DNA of 64,000 nt from the NCBI RefSeq assembly GCF_000495435.3, contig NZ_AXUN02000203.1:17448-81447 (forward strand). Direction: 5' to 3'. The notes below the pieces were generated by a model that was given only the letters and a program-made list of their open reading frames with translations, did no database searches and had not been told where the DNA came from. The translations under genes were made by a program, and so were the position numbers. The DNA comes from Youngiibacter fragilis 232.1 (GTDB taxonomy: Bacteria > Bacillota > Clostridia > Clostridiales > Clostridiaceae). Of the stretch, positions 35,368 to 45,077 are shown in pieces. Positions within the stretch are counted from its first letter, which is position 1, and every line of letters begins with the position of its first letter.

Positions 35368-36963
35368 TTGGAATCGATAAGGAAAGAAATAGAAAAAAGA
35401 AGGACGTTTGCGATAATTTCGCATCCTGACGCAGGTAAGACAACACTTACCGAGAAGCTGCTCCTGTACGGAGGAGCCATAAGGCTTGCAGGATCTGTAA
35501 AGGCAAGGAAGGCGTCAAAGCATGCAGTTTCTGACTGGATGGAGATAGAGAAGCAGAGGGGTATATCAGTAACCTCATCCGTCATGCAGTTCAACTATGA
35601 CGGCTATTGCATAAACATCCTGGATACACCGGGACACCAGGATTTCTCTGAGGATACCTACAGGACCCTTATGGCTGCCGACTCAGCAGTGATGGTAATT
35701 GACGGAGCCAAGGGAGTGGAGGAGCAGACCAGGAAGCTTTTTCATGTCTGTTCACTCAGGGGAATCCCCATATTCACATTCATCAACAAGATGGACCGTG
35801 AGACAAGGGATCCATTCGAGCTTCTCGAGGAGATAGAAAGGGAGCTTGGAATAAAGTCATATCCCATGAACTGGCCCATAGGGACAGGAAATGACTTCAG
35901 GGGAGTCTTCGAGAGGGACACCAACACCATACATGTATTCGCAGGCGGAAAGCATGGACAGCTTGAGGTCGAATCGGTCGTCGGAAATGTAGAGGATGAC
36001 GTATTCAAGGACCTTTTGGGCAAGCCTCTCCATGACAAGCTTATGGAGGACATCGAGCTCATCGATTATGCAGGAGACGACTTCGACCTTGGAAAGATCC
36101 AGAAGGGAGAGCTTACTCCGGTATTCTTCGGGTCCGCCCTCACCAACTTCGGTGTTGAGCCATTCCTCCGGGAATTCCTGAAGCTGACATCCGAGCCGCT
36201 GTCAAGGAACACTTCAGACGGTGATGAGATTGACGTCTTCAGTGACAAGTTCTCCGCGTTCGTATTCAAGATCCAGGCAAACATGAATCCAGCCCACAGG
36301 GACAGGATAGCATTCATGAGGATCTGTTCCGGAAAGTATGAGAAGGGAATGGAGGTCTTCCATTACCAGGGCAACGGGAAGATAAAGCTTTCACAGCCAC
36401 AGCAGTTCCTGGCGCAGGACAGGGAGATCATCGAAGAAGCTTATGCCGGAGACATAATAGGAGTCTTCGACCCGGGTATATACTCGATTGGTGACACGCT
36501 CACCGACCCTTCAATGAAGTTCAGGTTCGAGGGAATCCCTACCTTCTCTCCAGAGCATTTTGCGAGAGTAAGGCCAGAGGATACCATGAAGAGGAAGCAG
36601 TTCGTAAAGGGCATAACCCAGATCGCACAGGAAGGGGCAATCCAGGTGTACAAGGAGCTCCATATCGGAATGGAGGAGATCATTGTCGGAGTAGTCGGAG
36701 TTCTCCAGCTTGAAGTCCTTGAATACAGGCTGAAGAATGAATATGGAGTCGACCTGAAGATGGACAGACTGCCATACAGGTTCGTAAGATGGATTGAAAA
36801 TGACGACTATGACACCTCGAAACTTAACATAACTTCAGATTCAAGGCTCCTTAAGGACATGAAGGACAGGGACATCCTGATTTTCCAGAATGACTGGGGA
36901 ATAACCTGGGCACTCAACCATAACAAGGGTCTTGTGCTGTCTGATGTAGGAAAGGTAGACTAA
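35368..36963 (+). CDS. prfC: peptide chain release factor 3
   Basis: Translational GTPase that recycles RF1/RF2 from the ribosome; 531 residues, full length. G1 SHPDAGKTT, G2 region QRGISVTSS, G3 DTPGHQDFSEDT and G4 NKMDRE identify RF3 rather than EF-G. The start is TTG 35368, with AGGAGG at 35357-35362; no better in-frame ATG exists. It is monocistronic with a strong terminator. Confidence 0.97.
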   Translation: MESIRKEIEKRRTFAIISHPDAGKTTLTEKLLLYGGAIRLAGSVKARKASKHAVSDWMEIEKQRGISVTSSVMQFNYDGYCINILDTPGHQDFSEDTYRTLMAADSAVMVIDGAKGVEEQTRKLFHVCSLRGIPIFTFINKMDRETRDPFELLEEIERELGIKSYPMNWPIGTGNDFRGVFERDTNTIHVFAGGKHGQLEVESVVGNVEDDVFKDLLGKPLHDKLMEDIELIDYAGDDFDLGKIQKGELTPVFFGSALTNFGVEPFLREFLKLTSEPLSRNTSDGDEIDVFSDKFSAFVFKIQANMNPAHRDRIAFMRICSGKYEKGMEVFHYQGNGKIKLSQPQQFLAQDREIIEEAYAGDIIGVFDPGIYSIGDTLTDPSMKFRFEGIPTFSPEHFARVRPEDTMKRKQFVKGITQIAQEGAIQVYKELHIGMEEIIVGVVGVLQLEVLEYRLKNEYGVDLKMDRLPYRFVRWIENDDYDTSKLNITSDSRLLKDMKDRDILIFQNDWGITWALNHNKGLVLSDVGKVD

Positions 36964-36967
36964 AAAA

Positions 36968-36998
36968 ATGCCGTTGTGAAAATCACAACGGCATTTTT
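36968..36998 (+). terminator. terminator of prfC
   Basis: Perfect 12-bp stem ATGCCGTTGTGA (36968-36979) / TCACAACGGCAT (36983-36994) followed by T residues. The A run before it makes it usable in both directions. Confidence 0.92.
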
Positions 36999-37060
36999 GT
37001 TTGTCCTTAAGGTACATTCGCTTTACATTTATAATATTATGTAAAACAAACCTCCTATTT

Positions 37061-38356
37061 TCAGTTTTCTTCGAAAAATACCTTCAGCGCCTTCACAAGA
37101 TACATGTGGTCATCTACTCCTCCAAGCTCCCTAACCGAGTGCATTCCAAGGAGTGGTGTTCCTATGTCCACGCTCCTTATCGGCAGGTGAGATGTTGCAG
37201 CCGGTCCTATGGTTGAACCTCCTGCAAGGTCGCTCCTGTTTACGAAGGTCTGGAATGGAACCTCCGCCTTTCTGCAGATCTCGCTGAAGGCTGCAGCTGA
37301 ATCTCCGTCCGTAGTATACTTCTGGTTCGCTGAAAGCTTTATTACCGGTCCCCTGTTGAGCAGCGGTCTGTTTACAGGATCATGCATGTCAGCGTAGTTA
37401 GGATGCACGCTGTGCGCAAGGTCCGCTGAAATCATGAAAGATCCCTCAAGGCTCCTGAGGAAGCCTTCCCTGTCTCCGCCAAGGGAGTAGTAAACCCTCT
37501 CAAGCAGATTTGCTAGCAGTACGGAGTCCGCACCCTGCTTCGACCTTGATCCGCACTCCTCGTTGTCGAAGAACGCAGCAATCCTTATTCCGCTTCCGCC
37601 TTCAGCTGCCTTAAGGGCTTCCATTGCCCCATGCACGCTGTTCAGGTTATCCTGTCTCTTTGATGATATGAACTCATGGGAAAGGCCCATTACTATCCCC
37701 TTCTCTGCTTCGCAGAGGAACAGGTCATAATCCAGAATATCGTCTGACGGCACATTCATCTCTTCCGCTATCAGGTCCCTTATCAGGTTTTCCTTTGCAA
37801 AATCCTTACCGGCCATGGACATTATAGGGAGCACATGCTTCTGCTTGTCTATCGCCACCCCTTCGTTCACATTCCTGTTGAAATGGATCGCTACGCTCGG
37901 AATGACAAGCATGGGCCTTCTGAAGTTCACAGTCTCCATTCTGGGCTTAAGCGGACTGTCCCCCTTCAGTACGACCCTTCCTGCGAGTGTAAGAGGCCTG
38001 TCGAACCAGGTAGAAAGAATAGGTCCTCCATACGTCTCTGTGTTAAGCCTTAAAAAACCATCATTCACCATCTCTGCACCAGGCTTTATCCTGAAGCCCG
38101 GTGAATCGGTATGAGCCCCTACCATCCTGAAGCCCCTGACAAGAGGTTCACTTCCGATCCTTACCATGAAAAGCGAAGAGCCGTTCTTGGTATAGAAAGC
38201 CCTGTCACCTTCCTTAAGGCTCCATTTTACCTCTCCATCAAGCTCCACATATCCATCAGCCAGAAGCTCCTTTTTCATAACCTCAACTGCATTGAATGCC
38301 GTCTGGGATTCATGCAGGAATTCAAGCAGTCTGCCTGCAAGTTCCATCTTATCCAT
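37061..38356 (-). CDS. apeB: M18 aspartyl aminopeptidase
   Basis: Cytosolic dizinc aminopeptidase, 431 residues, family M18, releasing N-terminal acidic or other residues from peptides. Metal and catalytic motifs: GAHTDSPGF (about residue 81), DNEECGS, and ADLAHSVHPNYADMHD; the C-terminal SDLAGGSTIGP and the metal-binding His near the end (LPIRSVDIGTPLLGMHS) are present. ATG 38356 follows AGGAGG. It is divergent from the cation exporter. Confidence 0.95.
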   Translation of the reverse strand: MDKMELAGRLLEFLHESQTAFNAVEVMKKELLADGYVELDGEVKWSLKEGDRAFYTKNGSSLFMVRIGSEPLVRGFRMVGAHTDSPGFRIKPGAEMVNDGFLRLNTETYGGPILSTWFDRPLTLAGRVVLKGDSPLKPRMETVNFRRPMLVIPSVAIHFNRNVNEGVAIDKQKHVLPIMSMAGKDFAKENLIRDLIAEEMNVPSDDILDYDLFLCEAEKGIVMGLSHEFISSKRQDNLNSVHGAMEALKAAEGGSGIRIAAFFDNEECGSRSKQGADSVLLANLLERVYYSLGGDREGFLRSLEGSFMISADLAHSVHPNYADMHDPVNRPLLNRGPVIKLSANQKYTTDGDSAAAFSEICRKAEVPFQTFVNRSDLAGGSTIGPAATSHLPIRSVDIGTPLLGMHSVRELGGVDDHMYLVKALKVFFEEN

Positions 38357-38389
38357 AATGACCTCCTACAATGTTTAATACTCAATATA

Positions 38390-38418
38390 TTACCATTCTA
38401 ACACAAGTGTGATACAAT
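38390..38418 (+). promoter_or_regulatory. promoter of the cation exporter
   Basis: TTACCA (38390-38395), 17-base spacer, TACAAT (38413-38418). Confidence 0.55.
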
Positions 38419-38427
38419 TGAATGAAG

Positions 38428-38459
38428 GATTCCAATCCGCAGCTGCGGATCCTGGAATC
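38428..38459 (+). promoter_or_regulatory. leader hairpin of the cation exporter
   Basis: GATTCCA (38428-38434) pairs with TGGAATC (38453-38459) around the 16-base palindrome ATCCGCAGCTGCGGAT. It lies wholly between promoter and start codon, so it is probably an RNA control or stability element. Confidence 0.5.
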
Positions 38460-38485
38460 TTTCCATTTATCTAGAAGGTGAAAAG

Positions 38486-39661
38486 ATGATTGATTTATTC
38501 ATAGACAAGATTATCAACGGCAAGAACTACAGCAATGTCCATGAGAGGGAAAAAATCGGTATAAAGGCAGGATTTGTGGGGATATTCCTAAACTTCATCC
38601 TGTTTCTTGTCAAGCTTACCCTTGGATTCGTAACAGGCAGTATCTCTCTTATGGCTGATGCCTTCAATAACCTGACTGATACCACATCCTCGGTGATCAC
38701 GATACTTGGCTTCAAGCTTGCCAACAGGCCCCCTGACGAGGACCATCCATATGGCCACGGAAGGCTTGAATACCTGTCAGGACTTACGATATCGGTACTT
38801 GTGATGTTCGTGGGCTTCCAGTTCATACTGTCCTCATGGAAGAAGATAGTTGATCCCAGCCCGGTGGTCTCGGAGTGGTCAACAACCCTCATACTTGTGC
38901 TCTCCATAGTTCTCAAGTACTTCATGCACTTGTTCTACAAGAGGCTCGGAAGGAAGATCGGATCACAGACCCTTGAGGCTACCGCTACTGATGCCCTCGG
39001 CGATGTGTTCACGACATCTGTGGTTGTGCTGGGTCTCATAGCTTCAAGGTTCACCACCCTGCCTATCGACGGAGTAGTCGGAATAGGCATTGCAATATAT
39101 ATCATCTACAACGGGCTTATGCTGACGCTGGAGACACTAAATACCATAATCGGTGAAAAGCCTGATATGGAACTTGCAGAGAAGATCAAGCTGAAGGTGG
39201 TTTCCTACAACCATATCTATGCGGTCCATGACCTTGCCATACATTCCTATGGTCCCGGAAGGACAATGGCCAGCATCCATGCTGAAGTCCCCTTTGATAT
39301 GAATCTGGTTGAGATCCATAACGTTGTAGACAAGATCGAAAGGAAGGTCCATGAAGAGCTTGGTGTTGACCTTGTGATCCATATCGACCCACTCAATGAC
39401 CATGACGATGCTTTCCTGGCAGTGCAGCAGAAGGTAACCGAGCTTGCTCTTTCGATCCCCAAGATCCTTTCGGTCCATGACTTCAGGTATACCGGTCTCA
39501 AGGACCACAAGATGCTCATATTCGAGGCTGTCGTCGATTCGAAGAACCTCTCCGAGAAGGAAAGGCTGTCTATCAAGCATGAGCTCACCGAAATGGTAAG
39601 CAAAGAATTTCCTGATACCAGGGTATTCATAACCCTCGACCTTGATGTGACCATACTTTAA
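38486..39661 (+). CDS. cation diffusion facilitator (CDF) transporter
   Basis: A 391-residue inner-membrane divalent-metal/proton antiporter. It has six transmembrane segments; metal-site residues are in SLMADAFNNLTDT (the usual HxxxD is here DAFNNLTD) and in ATATDALGDV (DxxxD type). DEDHPYGHGR follows TM2. A cytosolic ferredoxin-like domain follows (ILSVHDFRY), with an extra C-terminal region making it longer than ordinary CDFs. The first metal site has D and N, which favours Mn over Zn, but the substrate is not certain. ATG 38486 follows AAGGTG. Confidence 0.93.
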   Translation: MIDLFIDKIINGKNYSNVHEREKIGIKAGFVGIFLNFILFLVKLTLGFVTGSISLMADAFNNLTDTTSSVITILGFKLANRPPDEDHPYGHGRLEYLSGLTISVLVMFVGFQFILSSWKKIVDPSPVVSEWSTTLILVLSIVLKYFMHLFYKRLGRKIGSQTLEATATDALGDVFTTSVVVLGLIASRFTTLPIDGVVGIGIAIYIIYNGLMLTLETLNTIIGEKPDMELAEKIKLKVVSYNHIYAVHDLAIHSYGPGRTMASIHAEVPFDMNLVEIHNVVDKIERKVHEELGVDLVIHIDPLNDHDDAFLAVQQKVTELALSIPKILSVHDFRYTGLKDHKMLIFEAVVDSKNLSEKERLSIKHELTEMVSKEFPDTRVFITLDLDVTIL

Positions 39662-39673
39662 TATGCTTAGACA

Positions 39674-39704
39674 ATAGCCGGGAGATTTCCCGGCTATCAT
39701 TATT
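39674..39704 (+). terminator. terminator of the cation exporter
   Basis: Stem ATAGCCGGGA (39674-39683) / TCCCGGCTAT (39687-39696), followed by CATTATTT. Confidence 0.75.
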
Positions 39705-39879
39705 TGGGAATCCTTGTGCACAATTGCCATGGACTTCTGATAACCAAATAATGATATTATGTTCATATTTCAAAATCCCAACTGAATTAAAACGATATCA
39801 TAATAGATTCATCTTTCACCAACTCACTTTTCAGTCGATGATACCGATTTCCTTTGATTCTGAACGGATTTCCCAATAA

Positions 39880-39915
39880 TTATTTTCATTTAAAAATTGA
39901 TTTTCATGAAAATAA
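39880..39915. promoter_or_regulatory. inverted repeat upstream of the OFA transporter
   Basis: TTATTTTCAT (39880-39889) and ATGAAAATAA (39906-39915), 16-base spacer, about 20 bases before a weak promoter (TTGTAA 39935-39940, 17 bases, TATTTA 39958-39963). Apart from this and the terminator at 39674, the 320-base gap 39662-39981 shows nothing else. Confidence 0.45.
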
Positions 39916-39981
39916 GGAGTAGGATGTATATTGTTTGTAAATTAACACTTGGAATCATATTTAATTTGAGGGGTGCAACTA

Positions 39982-41208
39982 ATGTCAAAGTTTGAAAACA
40001 AATGGACCCGTGCGGCAATTCCGGCTCTGCTTATCCATTGCAGCATAGGTACGATATACTGCTGGTCCCTGGTCAAGGGAAACATAGCAAGCTACATCGG
40101 AGCTCCTACCAGTTCAGTCGAATGGGCTTTCAGCCTGGCGATCTTCTTCCTTGGAATGTCTGCCGCATTTGCAGGCAACGTGGTTGAGAAGGATATACAC
40201 AAGTCCTCGCTTATTGCTGCCATATTCTTTGCAGCTGGAATGGCTGGGACTGGGTTCTTCATACAGCAGAAGTCGCTCCCCGGAATATTCCTTACATATG
40301 GTGTAATAATGGGTATAGGGTGCGGAATAGGTTACCTTTCACCCGTAAAGACACTGATGCTCTGGTTTGACAAGCAGAAGGGACTTGCTACAGGAATTGC
40401 AGTCGCCGGCTTCGGTCTTGCCAAGGTCGTAGCGAGCCCTGTAATCGAAATGCTCCTAGGTACCGTAAACGCGGATGGAAGCCTTGCAGACCCGACAAGG
40501 ACATACAAGATGTTCTATATACTGGCAGTTGTCTATTTTGTAATGATGATCGCAGGTCACCTTCTCCTCAAGAAGCCTGCAGGCTGGAAGGAAGCTCCCA
40601 AGAAGGTTGGCGGCTCAAGCCCCCTTGTCATATTCAAGAACAGGACCTTCATCGGAATCTGGCTCATGTTCTACATCAACATAGCCTGCGGCCTTGCTCT
40701 GATATCACAGGAGAAGGGTATCCTTCACCACATCGGATTCACTTCAGTTGCAGCCATAAGCTCACTGACAGCCATATTCAATGCAGGCGGAAGACTTGGA
40801 TTCTCAGCATTTGCTGACAAGCTCAAGGACAGGAACACAATTTACAAGGTAATATTCGCTATTTCAATGTCACTTGCAGGTCTTGTCCTGGTGACTGATG
40901 GAATAAACAATGCCATAGTACCCCTTGTCATAGCGCTGCTGTGCGTTATCAATGCAGGCTATGGCGGTGGATTCTCAAACCTTCCGACCCTTCTCTCCGA
41001 TAGGTTCGGAATGAAGAGCATAAGCACGATCCATGGCCTTGCGCTTTCAGCCTGGGCGATAGCAGGTCTCACAGGAAACCAGATAAGCGCACTTATCCTG
41101 AAGAAGACCGACTCATACAACAACGTGCTTTATGTCATCCTTGCACTGTATGCAGTTGCAATGGTAGTCACCTTCACAATGGTCAAGCCAGGGAAGAACG
41201 ACATCTAA
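39982..41208 (+). CDS. MFS transporter, OFA (oxalate/formate antiporter) family
   Basis: A 408-residue, 12-span inner-membrane protein. The N-terminal segment with IGTIYCWSLVKG and the motif GIGCGIGYLSPVKTLMLWF with DKQKGLATGIAVAGFG are diagnostic of the OFA family. Known members exchange carboxylates such as oxalate/formate, but many substrates are unassigned. ATG 39982 follows GAGGGGTG; the GTG at 39973 is inside the leader. No frc/oxc genes are nearby, so oxalate is not supported. Confidence 0.93.
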   Translation: MSKFENKWTRAAIPALLIHCSIGTIYCWSLVKGNIASYIGAPTSSVEWAFSLAIFFLGMSAAFAGNVVEKDIHKSSLIAAIFFAAGMAGTGFFIQQKSLPGIFLTYGVIMGIGCGIGYLSPVKTLMLWFDKQKGLATGIAVAGFGLAKVVASPVIEMLLGTVNADGSLADPTRTYKMFYILAVVYFVMMIAGHLLLKKPAGWKEAPKKVGGSSPLVIFKNRTFIGIWLMFYINIACGLALISQEKGILHHIGFTSVAAISSLTAIFNAGGRLGFSAFADKLKDRNTIYKVIFAISMSLAGLVLVTDGINNAIVPLVIALLCVINAGYGGGFSNLPTLLSDRFGMKSISTIHGLALSAWAIAGLTGNQISALILKKTDSYNNVLYVILALYAVAMVVTFTMVKPGKNDI

Positions 41209-41240
41209 GCAGGCTTAGGAAACTCAATTGTTGATATAGC

Positions 41241-41284
41241 AGAAGGCATCTTTCCATTGAATAGTGGAATGATGCCTTCTTTTG
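41241..41284 (+). terminator. terminator of the OFA transporter
   Basis: Stem AGAAGGCAT (41241-41249) / ATGCCTTCT (41272-41280), with inner TCCATT/GGAATG-type pairing, then TTTTGA. Confidence 0.85.
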
Positions 41285-41372
41285 ATTTGATTCTCAAAAC
41301 CAGGGTTTACGTATCCTGATACTCCATCCTATGAATCAAAATGACTGTTACGCTTTACTATGTAGTACCTGA

Positions 41373-42728
41373 TCAATTGGCAAACTTCAACTTTTCGAGT
41401 TCCCAGTATCCGTCTGTTGATGATCCAACTCTGACAATTATGTTCATAGCCTGCAGTTTTTTCATATTCCTTTGAACTGTGCTCTCATGCCTGCCAAGTT
41501 TATTGCTTATCTCTTCTTGAGTAATGTGCTTATCATTCCCAATTAATTTTATTATTTCGATTTGCGTAGAATTCAATTTTGGAAGTTCAATATCAGAAAT
41601 CTTCCCCGCATTCTTCCCCGCATTCTTCCCCGCATTCTTCCCCGCATTTTCATCATAAACTTCAATTGGAAAAACAACCTTCAAGAAATTCGCACTGAAC
41701 TTAAATATATCTTTACTATAAATGCTCAATATTCTTTGTACTCCAGATCCAAGCTGTTCAACTAATCTGACATCCTTAAACACTCTCATTAATTCCTTGT
41801 TTCTAGGAGCCGAAATTCCTTCAAAAAACTCTTCCTGCGTCAATTCTTGAGGTAATCCTCCAGATGATGTAATTACGAGCTTATTTGAAAAAATTTCAAA
41901 TACTGGAGGAATGCCATTCGAGTAGTCATTATGAATAATGGCATTTATGACCGCCTCTCTCAAAGCTGTGGTATCAATGAGCCTCTTCTCTTTTCTTACC
42001 GATGAAGTTAATTCTGTCTTTGTAATATTCTCGATATCCAGTTTATTTAGGATGTTCTCTGTTGCCTTGATCAAAGAACAGTAGCCAAATTCGGCATTTT
42101 CGATCAGATTGACTTTGTTCTCTCCTGAATACTTTGCCACCTTCATGGAAACTCCGTTTGAGTCAGACAGCAAATAAGCGGCATAATTCAACTTACCATC
42201 TTCAGTCAATAGTTCCAAGTTACTCAGAAATTTTTCATTCAAGTCAAATCCATTTTCCTCGTAATAAATTTTGAGTTGTTTGAACGATAAATCCTGACGC
42301 GGAGATATGAGTTTTCCCAGTGAATTCCGAATTCGCCTCGAATACAATAAATCAATCATTTCTGTAGGCATCGGCTGAGCAGTAGTGCCTAATCTTATAT
42401 AGCATCCATTAGGCGACATTCCATACTTCTTGATATAATAAGGCTTTTCAGGACCGCTGGATATTGTAACTTTAATTACAGATTTTCCATGGTGATCTTC
42501 TGTACTGACATCATACAATCCCATTGTTGATGGATATATATTGTTTTTGATCCTATCAATAATCTTTTTTTGGGTGTCATCTGGATTCTCCACACCAAAA
42601 ATTGCACCATCATCAGAAATTCCTATATAAATCATTCCACCCTCAGAATAATTCAAGAAACCAACAACTTCCTTCTCCAAGCTATCGTTCAATTCTCTTT
42701 TCAACTCTAAACGATTGTTCTCAACCAA
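41373..42728 (-). CDS. Schlafen AlbA_2 / HATPase_c_4 regulator
   Basis: A 451-residue protein. N-terminal AlbA_2 domain: LELKRELNDSL, FLNYSEGGMIYIGI, GCYIRLG. The middle HATPase_c_4-like region has LREAVINAIIHNDYSNG and the GSGVQRIL motif. The C-terminal winged HTH is ITQEEISNKLGRHESTVQRNM. Between them is a perfect NAGK four-fold repeat. Such proteins are often annotated RecG-like but have no helicase. They are DNA-binding regulators of unknown ligand, often in mobile or defence regions. TTG 42728 follows AGGTGA. The gene is AT-rich and avoids AGG, unlike its neighbours, which points to transfer. Confidence 0.9.
   Translation of the reverse strand: MVENNRLELKRELNDSLEKEVVGFLNYSEGGMIYIGISDDGAIFGVENPDDTQKKIIDRIKNNIYPSTMGLYDVSTEDHHGKSVIKVTISSGPEKPYYIKKYGMSPNGCYIRLGTTAQPMPTEMIDLLYSRRIRNSLGKLISPRQDLSFKQLKIYYEENGFDLNEKFLSNLELLTEDGKLNYAAYLLSDSNGVSMKVAKYSGENKVNLIENAEFGYCSLIKATENILNKLDIENITKTELTSSVRKEKRLIDTTALREAVINAIIHNDYSNGIPPVFEIFSNKLVITSSGGLPQELTQEEFFEGISAPRNKELMRVFKDVRLVEQLGSGVQRILSIYSKDIFKFSANFLKVVFPIEVYDENAGKNAGKNAGKNAGKISDIELPKLNSTQIEIIKLIGNDKHITQEEISNKLGRHESTVQRNMKKLQAMNIIVRVGSSTDGYWELEKLKFAN
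41601..41648. repeat. four perfect 12-bp direct repeats
   Basis: CTTCCCCGCATT four times without a mismatch; it encodes NAGK x4 on the minus strand between the ATPase-like domain and the HTH. The 12-bp unit keeps frame when copies are gained or lost. Confidence 0.97.
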
Positions 42729-42927
42729 TTAAGTCACCTGCTTTCTTAAGAACATTATTCCTTAGCTACCGGATGAAAGCCTTATATGCTATTTAGGTTA
42801 TACAGGTATTGCTCCTTCTATAACTTTACCACACACAGTGCCTGATTGGCATCATAGTTCTCTCAAAAGAACATCGAGGCATTAATCAGTAATCATAGAG
42901 AATACATTATCACTATGACGCATTGGT

Positions 42928-45027
42928 TCAGTTTAGTTTTATCGAGGCAAGTGCATGAAGCGCTCTTGTCGCCATGATGTACATTACAAGGTCCTGCTTA
43001 TTCTCTTCAGTCTTATCCGTTACCACAACCACCGCATCGAACTCAAGTCCCCTTGCGTAGTATGAGGGCATTATGTAGGTGCTGCCTGTAAGGAATGCAT
43101 CCTCAGTGTCGATGAGCTTCATTGAAGCTTTGCCCTTGAGGAGCGAATGCAGCTTCCTTGCTGTCTCCATGTCCCTGGTGAGTATCGCACAAGTCCCAAG
43201 GTCGATATCCCTGTATGCAGACAGGATTCCTGTAATCTCATCCGCAGCTGTCTCTAAGCTTTGGCAGCTTATTTCATCGACAGGCCTTCCGTTCCTTACA
43301 AGCGGTACTATCCTCCTGTCTGAAGCGAACCTGTTGGCGTATTCCATTATCTCCTGTGTCGACCTGTAGCTCTTCTCAAGATGGTAGTACCTGATGTCAT
43401 CGAAGCAGAATCCAAGGTCATTCATTACCGCTTCGCCTTCAAGCAGCATCTGGTTGGTGTCTCCTACAACCGTGAAGGATGAACATCCGGTTATCTCCTT
43501 CAGCGCAAGGAAATGGAACGGTGAATGCTCCTGTGCTTCATCAAGGACGATATGCCTGACTTCGAACGGAAGCTTTATCCCCTTAAGCCTGTTTGTCATA
43601 TAAAGCATGGGTGCTAGGTCTTCCTGTGTAAGGAAGTCGAAGGTCATGAGCCTCCTGTATATTTCAAGTGCATCATGCCTGGACAGGTCGGAAAACTCCT
43701 CCCTCTTGTCTGCGAAGGTTGCCACAAGTGCCCTTATCTCTGTCATTCTGGCATGGTCCAGCTGGTTTCTCTCTTCATCGCTTGACAGCGACTGCCTGAG
43801 GGCCTTGTATTTGGCATCGATCTCGTACCTCTTCTCATCCCTTGCCTCCCTCATCCTTCCGAGGATAAGCCTCTTGAGCCTGAGGCCTCTCCTGAAGTAT
43901 GGCAGTGTCCCGAAATCCTTGGTAAGAAGTCTTTCCCAGTCTCCGGCGCTTATGATGTCACGTTCAAGGTAGGAAATATCCCTTGCCTTGTAGTAGCCTG
44001 ACTCAACATCGGCAATAAGTTCTTCAAGCTCTTTCTTGAAGGGCATTCCCCTCTTCCGCCTGGTATCTGCGATAAGCTCCTCGTCTCCTCCGAGTATTGC
44101 CTCTATGAAGTCCTCTCCAGAAAATACATCTCCGTCGTCAATCTCAAGCAGCTTAATTGCAAGGTCATTGAAGGTATCCTGGTTTGCTCCTTCCTCACCC
44201 AGTGAAGGAAGGACATGGCCTATGTAATCCATGAATATGTTGTTTGGCCCAAGGATAAGCACCTTATGCTCCAGCATCTTCCTGTAGTTGTAGAGGAGGT
44301 ATGCTGTCCTGTGGAGAGCTATGGTCGTCTTTCCGCTTCCTGCCACTCCATTGACTACTACAACGCCTTCCCTCTTGTCACGTATTATGGAATCCTGCTC
44401 CTCCTGGATGGTCATTATGATATCCTTGAGCCTGCTTCCGGCCTTTGAGGACAGTACTTCCATGAGTATCTCGTCCTTGACGTCGCTCTCAGAATCAAAC
44501 ACGCCCTTGAGAAGACCGTCCCTGATCATGAACTGCCTTCTTAACGTGATGTCAACGTCGATCTTCCCAATCGGTGCCTCATAGGAGGCTTCACCGAGGG
44601 AACCCTTGTAGAAGAGCGATGAAATCGGAGCCCTCCAGTCGACTACTAGAGGTTCAGTGCCATCCTCATCTATGAGACTGTACTTACCCACATATATCTC
44701 ATCTTCGGTATCATTCTCTGAAAAGCCCACCTTTCCGAAGTATGGTGAGGATGACAGCTCAGACAGCTCGCCAAGCCTCTTGTCCACTGCCCTGTAGGCC
44801 TCTTCCTGTACGAACCTCTCATGGTCGAAATAGTCTATTACCTTATCCTCATCAGGGCGGTATTCGTCTATCTGGTTCCTTCTATATTCAACTATGAATT
44901 CGGTGACCTTCTGTTTCTTGGAAGTGTTTTCAAGTATATCCTCCTGTATCTTTTCCGATACGTCCTGAAGATACTTCTCTTCCTTTTCCAGTTCTGCCTT
45001 GGGCAGGTCTATGTTCAATCTTTTCAA
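42928..45027 (-). CDS. helD: HelD-type RNA polymerase recycling motor
   Basis: About 699 residues, superfamily 1 (UvrD/Rep-like) ATPase. N-terminal helical coiled-coil arm (residues 1-70: LEKEEKYLQDVSEKIQED) that in HelD enters the RNA polymerase channel, then Walker A NGVAGSGKTT (about residue 227), Walker B HIVLDEAQEHSPF, VGDTNQ and the C-terminal helicase region. HelD removes stalled RNA polymerase from DNA with ATP. The TTG at 45027 is the likely start: AGGAGG is 7 bases upstream, and the longer frame to 45084 crosses the hairpin after ftsH. Confidence 0.93.
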   Translation of the reverse strand: MKRLNIDLPKAELEKEEKYLQDVSEKIQEDILENTSKKQKVTEFIVEYRRNQIDEYRPDEDKVIDYFDHERFVQEEAYRAVDKRLGELSELSSSPYFGKVGFSENDTEDEIYVGKYSLIDEDGTEPLVVDWRAPISSLFYKGSLGEASYEAPIGKIDVDITLRRQFMIRDGLLKGVFDSESDVKDEILMEVLSSKAGSRLKDIIMTIQEEQDSIIRDKREGVVVVNGVAGSGKTTIALHRTAYLLYNYRKMLEHKVLILGPNNIFMDYIGHVLPSLGEEGANQDTFNDLAIKLLEIDDGDVFSGEDFIEAILGGDEELIADTRRKRGMPFKKELEELIADVESGYYKARDISYLERDIISAGDWERLLTKDFGTLPYFRRGLRLKRLILGRMREARDEKRYEIDAKYKALRQSLSSDEERNQLDHARMTEIRALVATFADKREEFSDLSRHDALEIYRRLMTFDFLTQEDLAPMLYMTNRLKGIKLPFEVRHIVLDEAQEHSPFHFLALKEITGCSSFTVVGDTNQMLLEGEAVMNDLGFCFDDIRYYHLEKSYRSTQEIMEYANRFASDRRIVPLVRNGRPVDEISCQSLETAADEITGILSAYRDIDLGTCAILTRDMETARKLHSLLKGKASMKLIDTEDAFLTGSTYIMPSYYARGLEFDAVVVVTDKTEENKQDLVMYIMATRALHALASIKLN

Positions 45028-45047
45028 GCTAAAGCCTCCTGATTCAT

Positions 45048-45077
45048 TCAGCCGTGGCCAAAGCAGGCCACGGCTGA
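45048..45077 (-). terminator. hairpin between ftsH and helD
   Basis: Perfect 12-bp GC-rich stem TCAGCCGTGGCC / GGCCACGGCTGA with a 6-base loop. There is no T run, so it may attenuate or protect mRNA rather than fully terminate. Confidence 0.6.
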
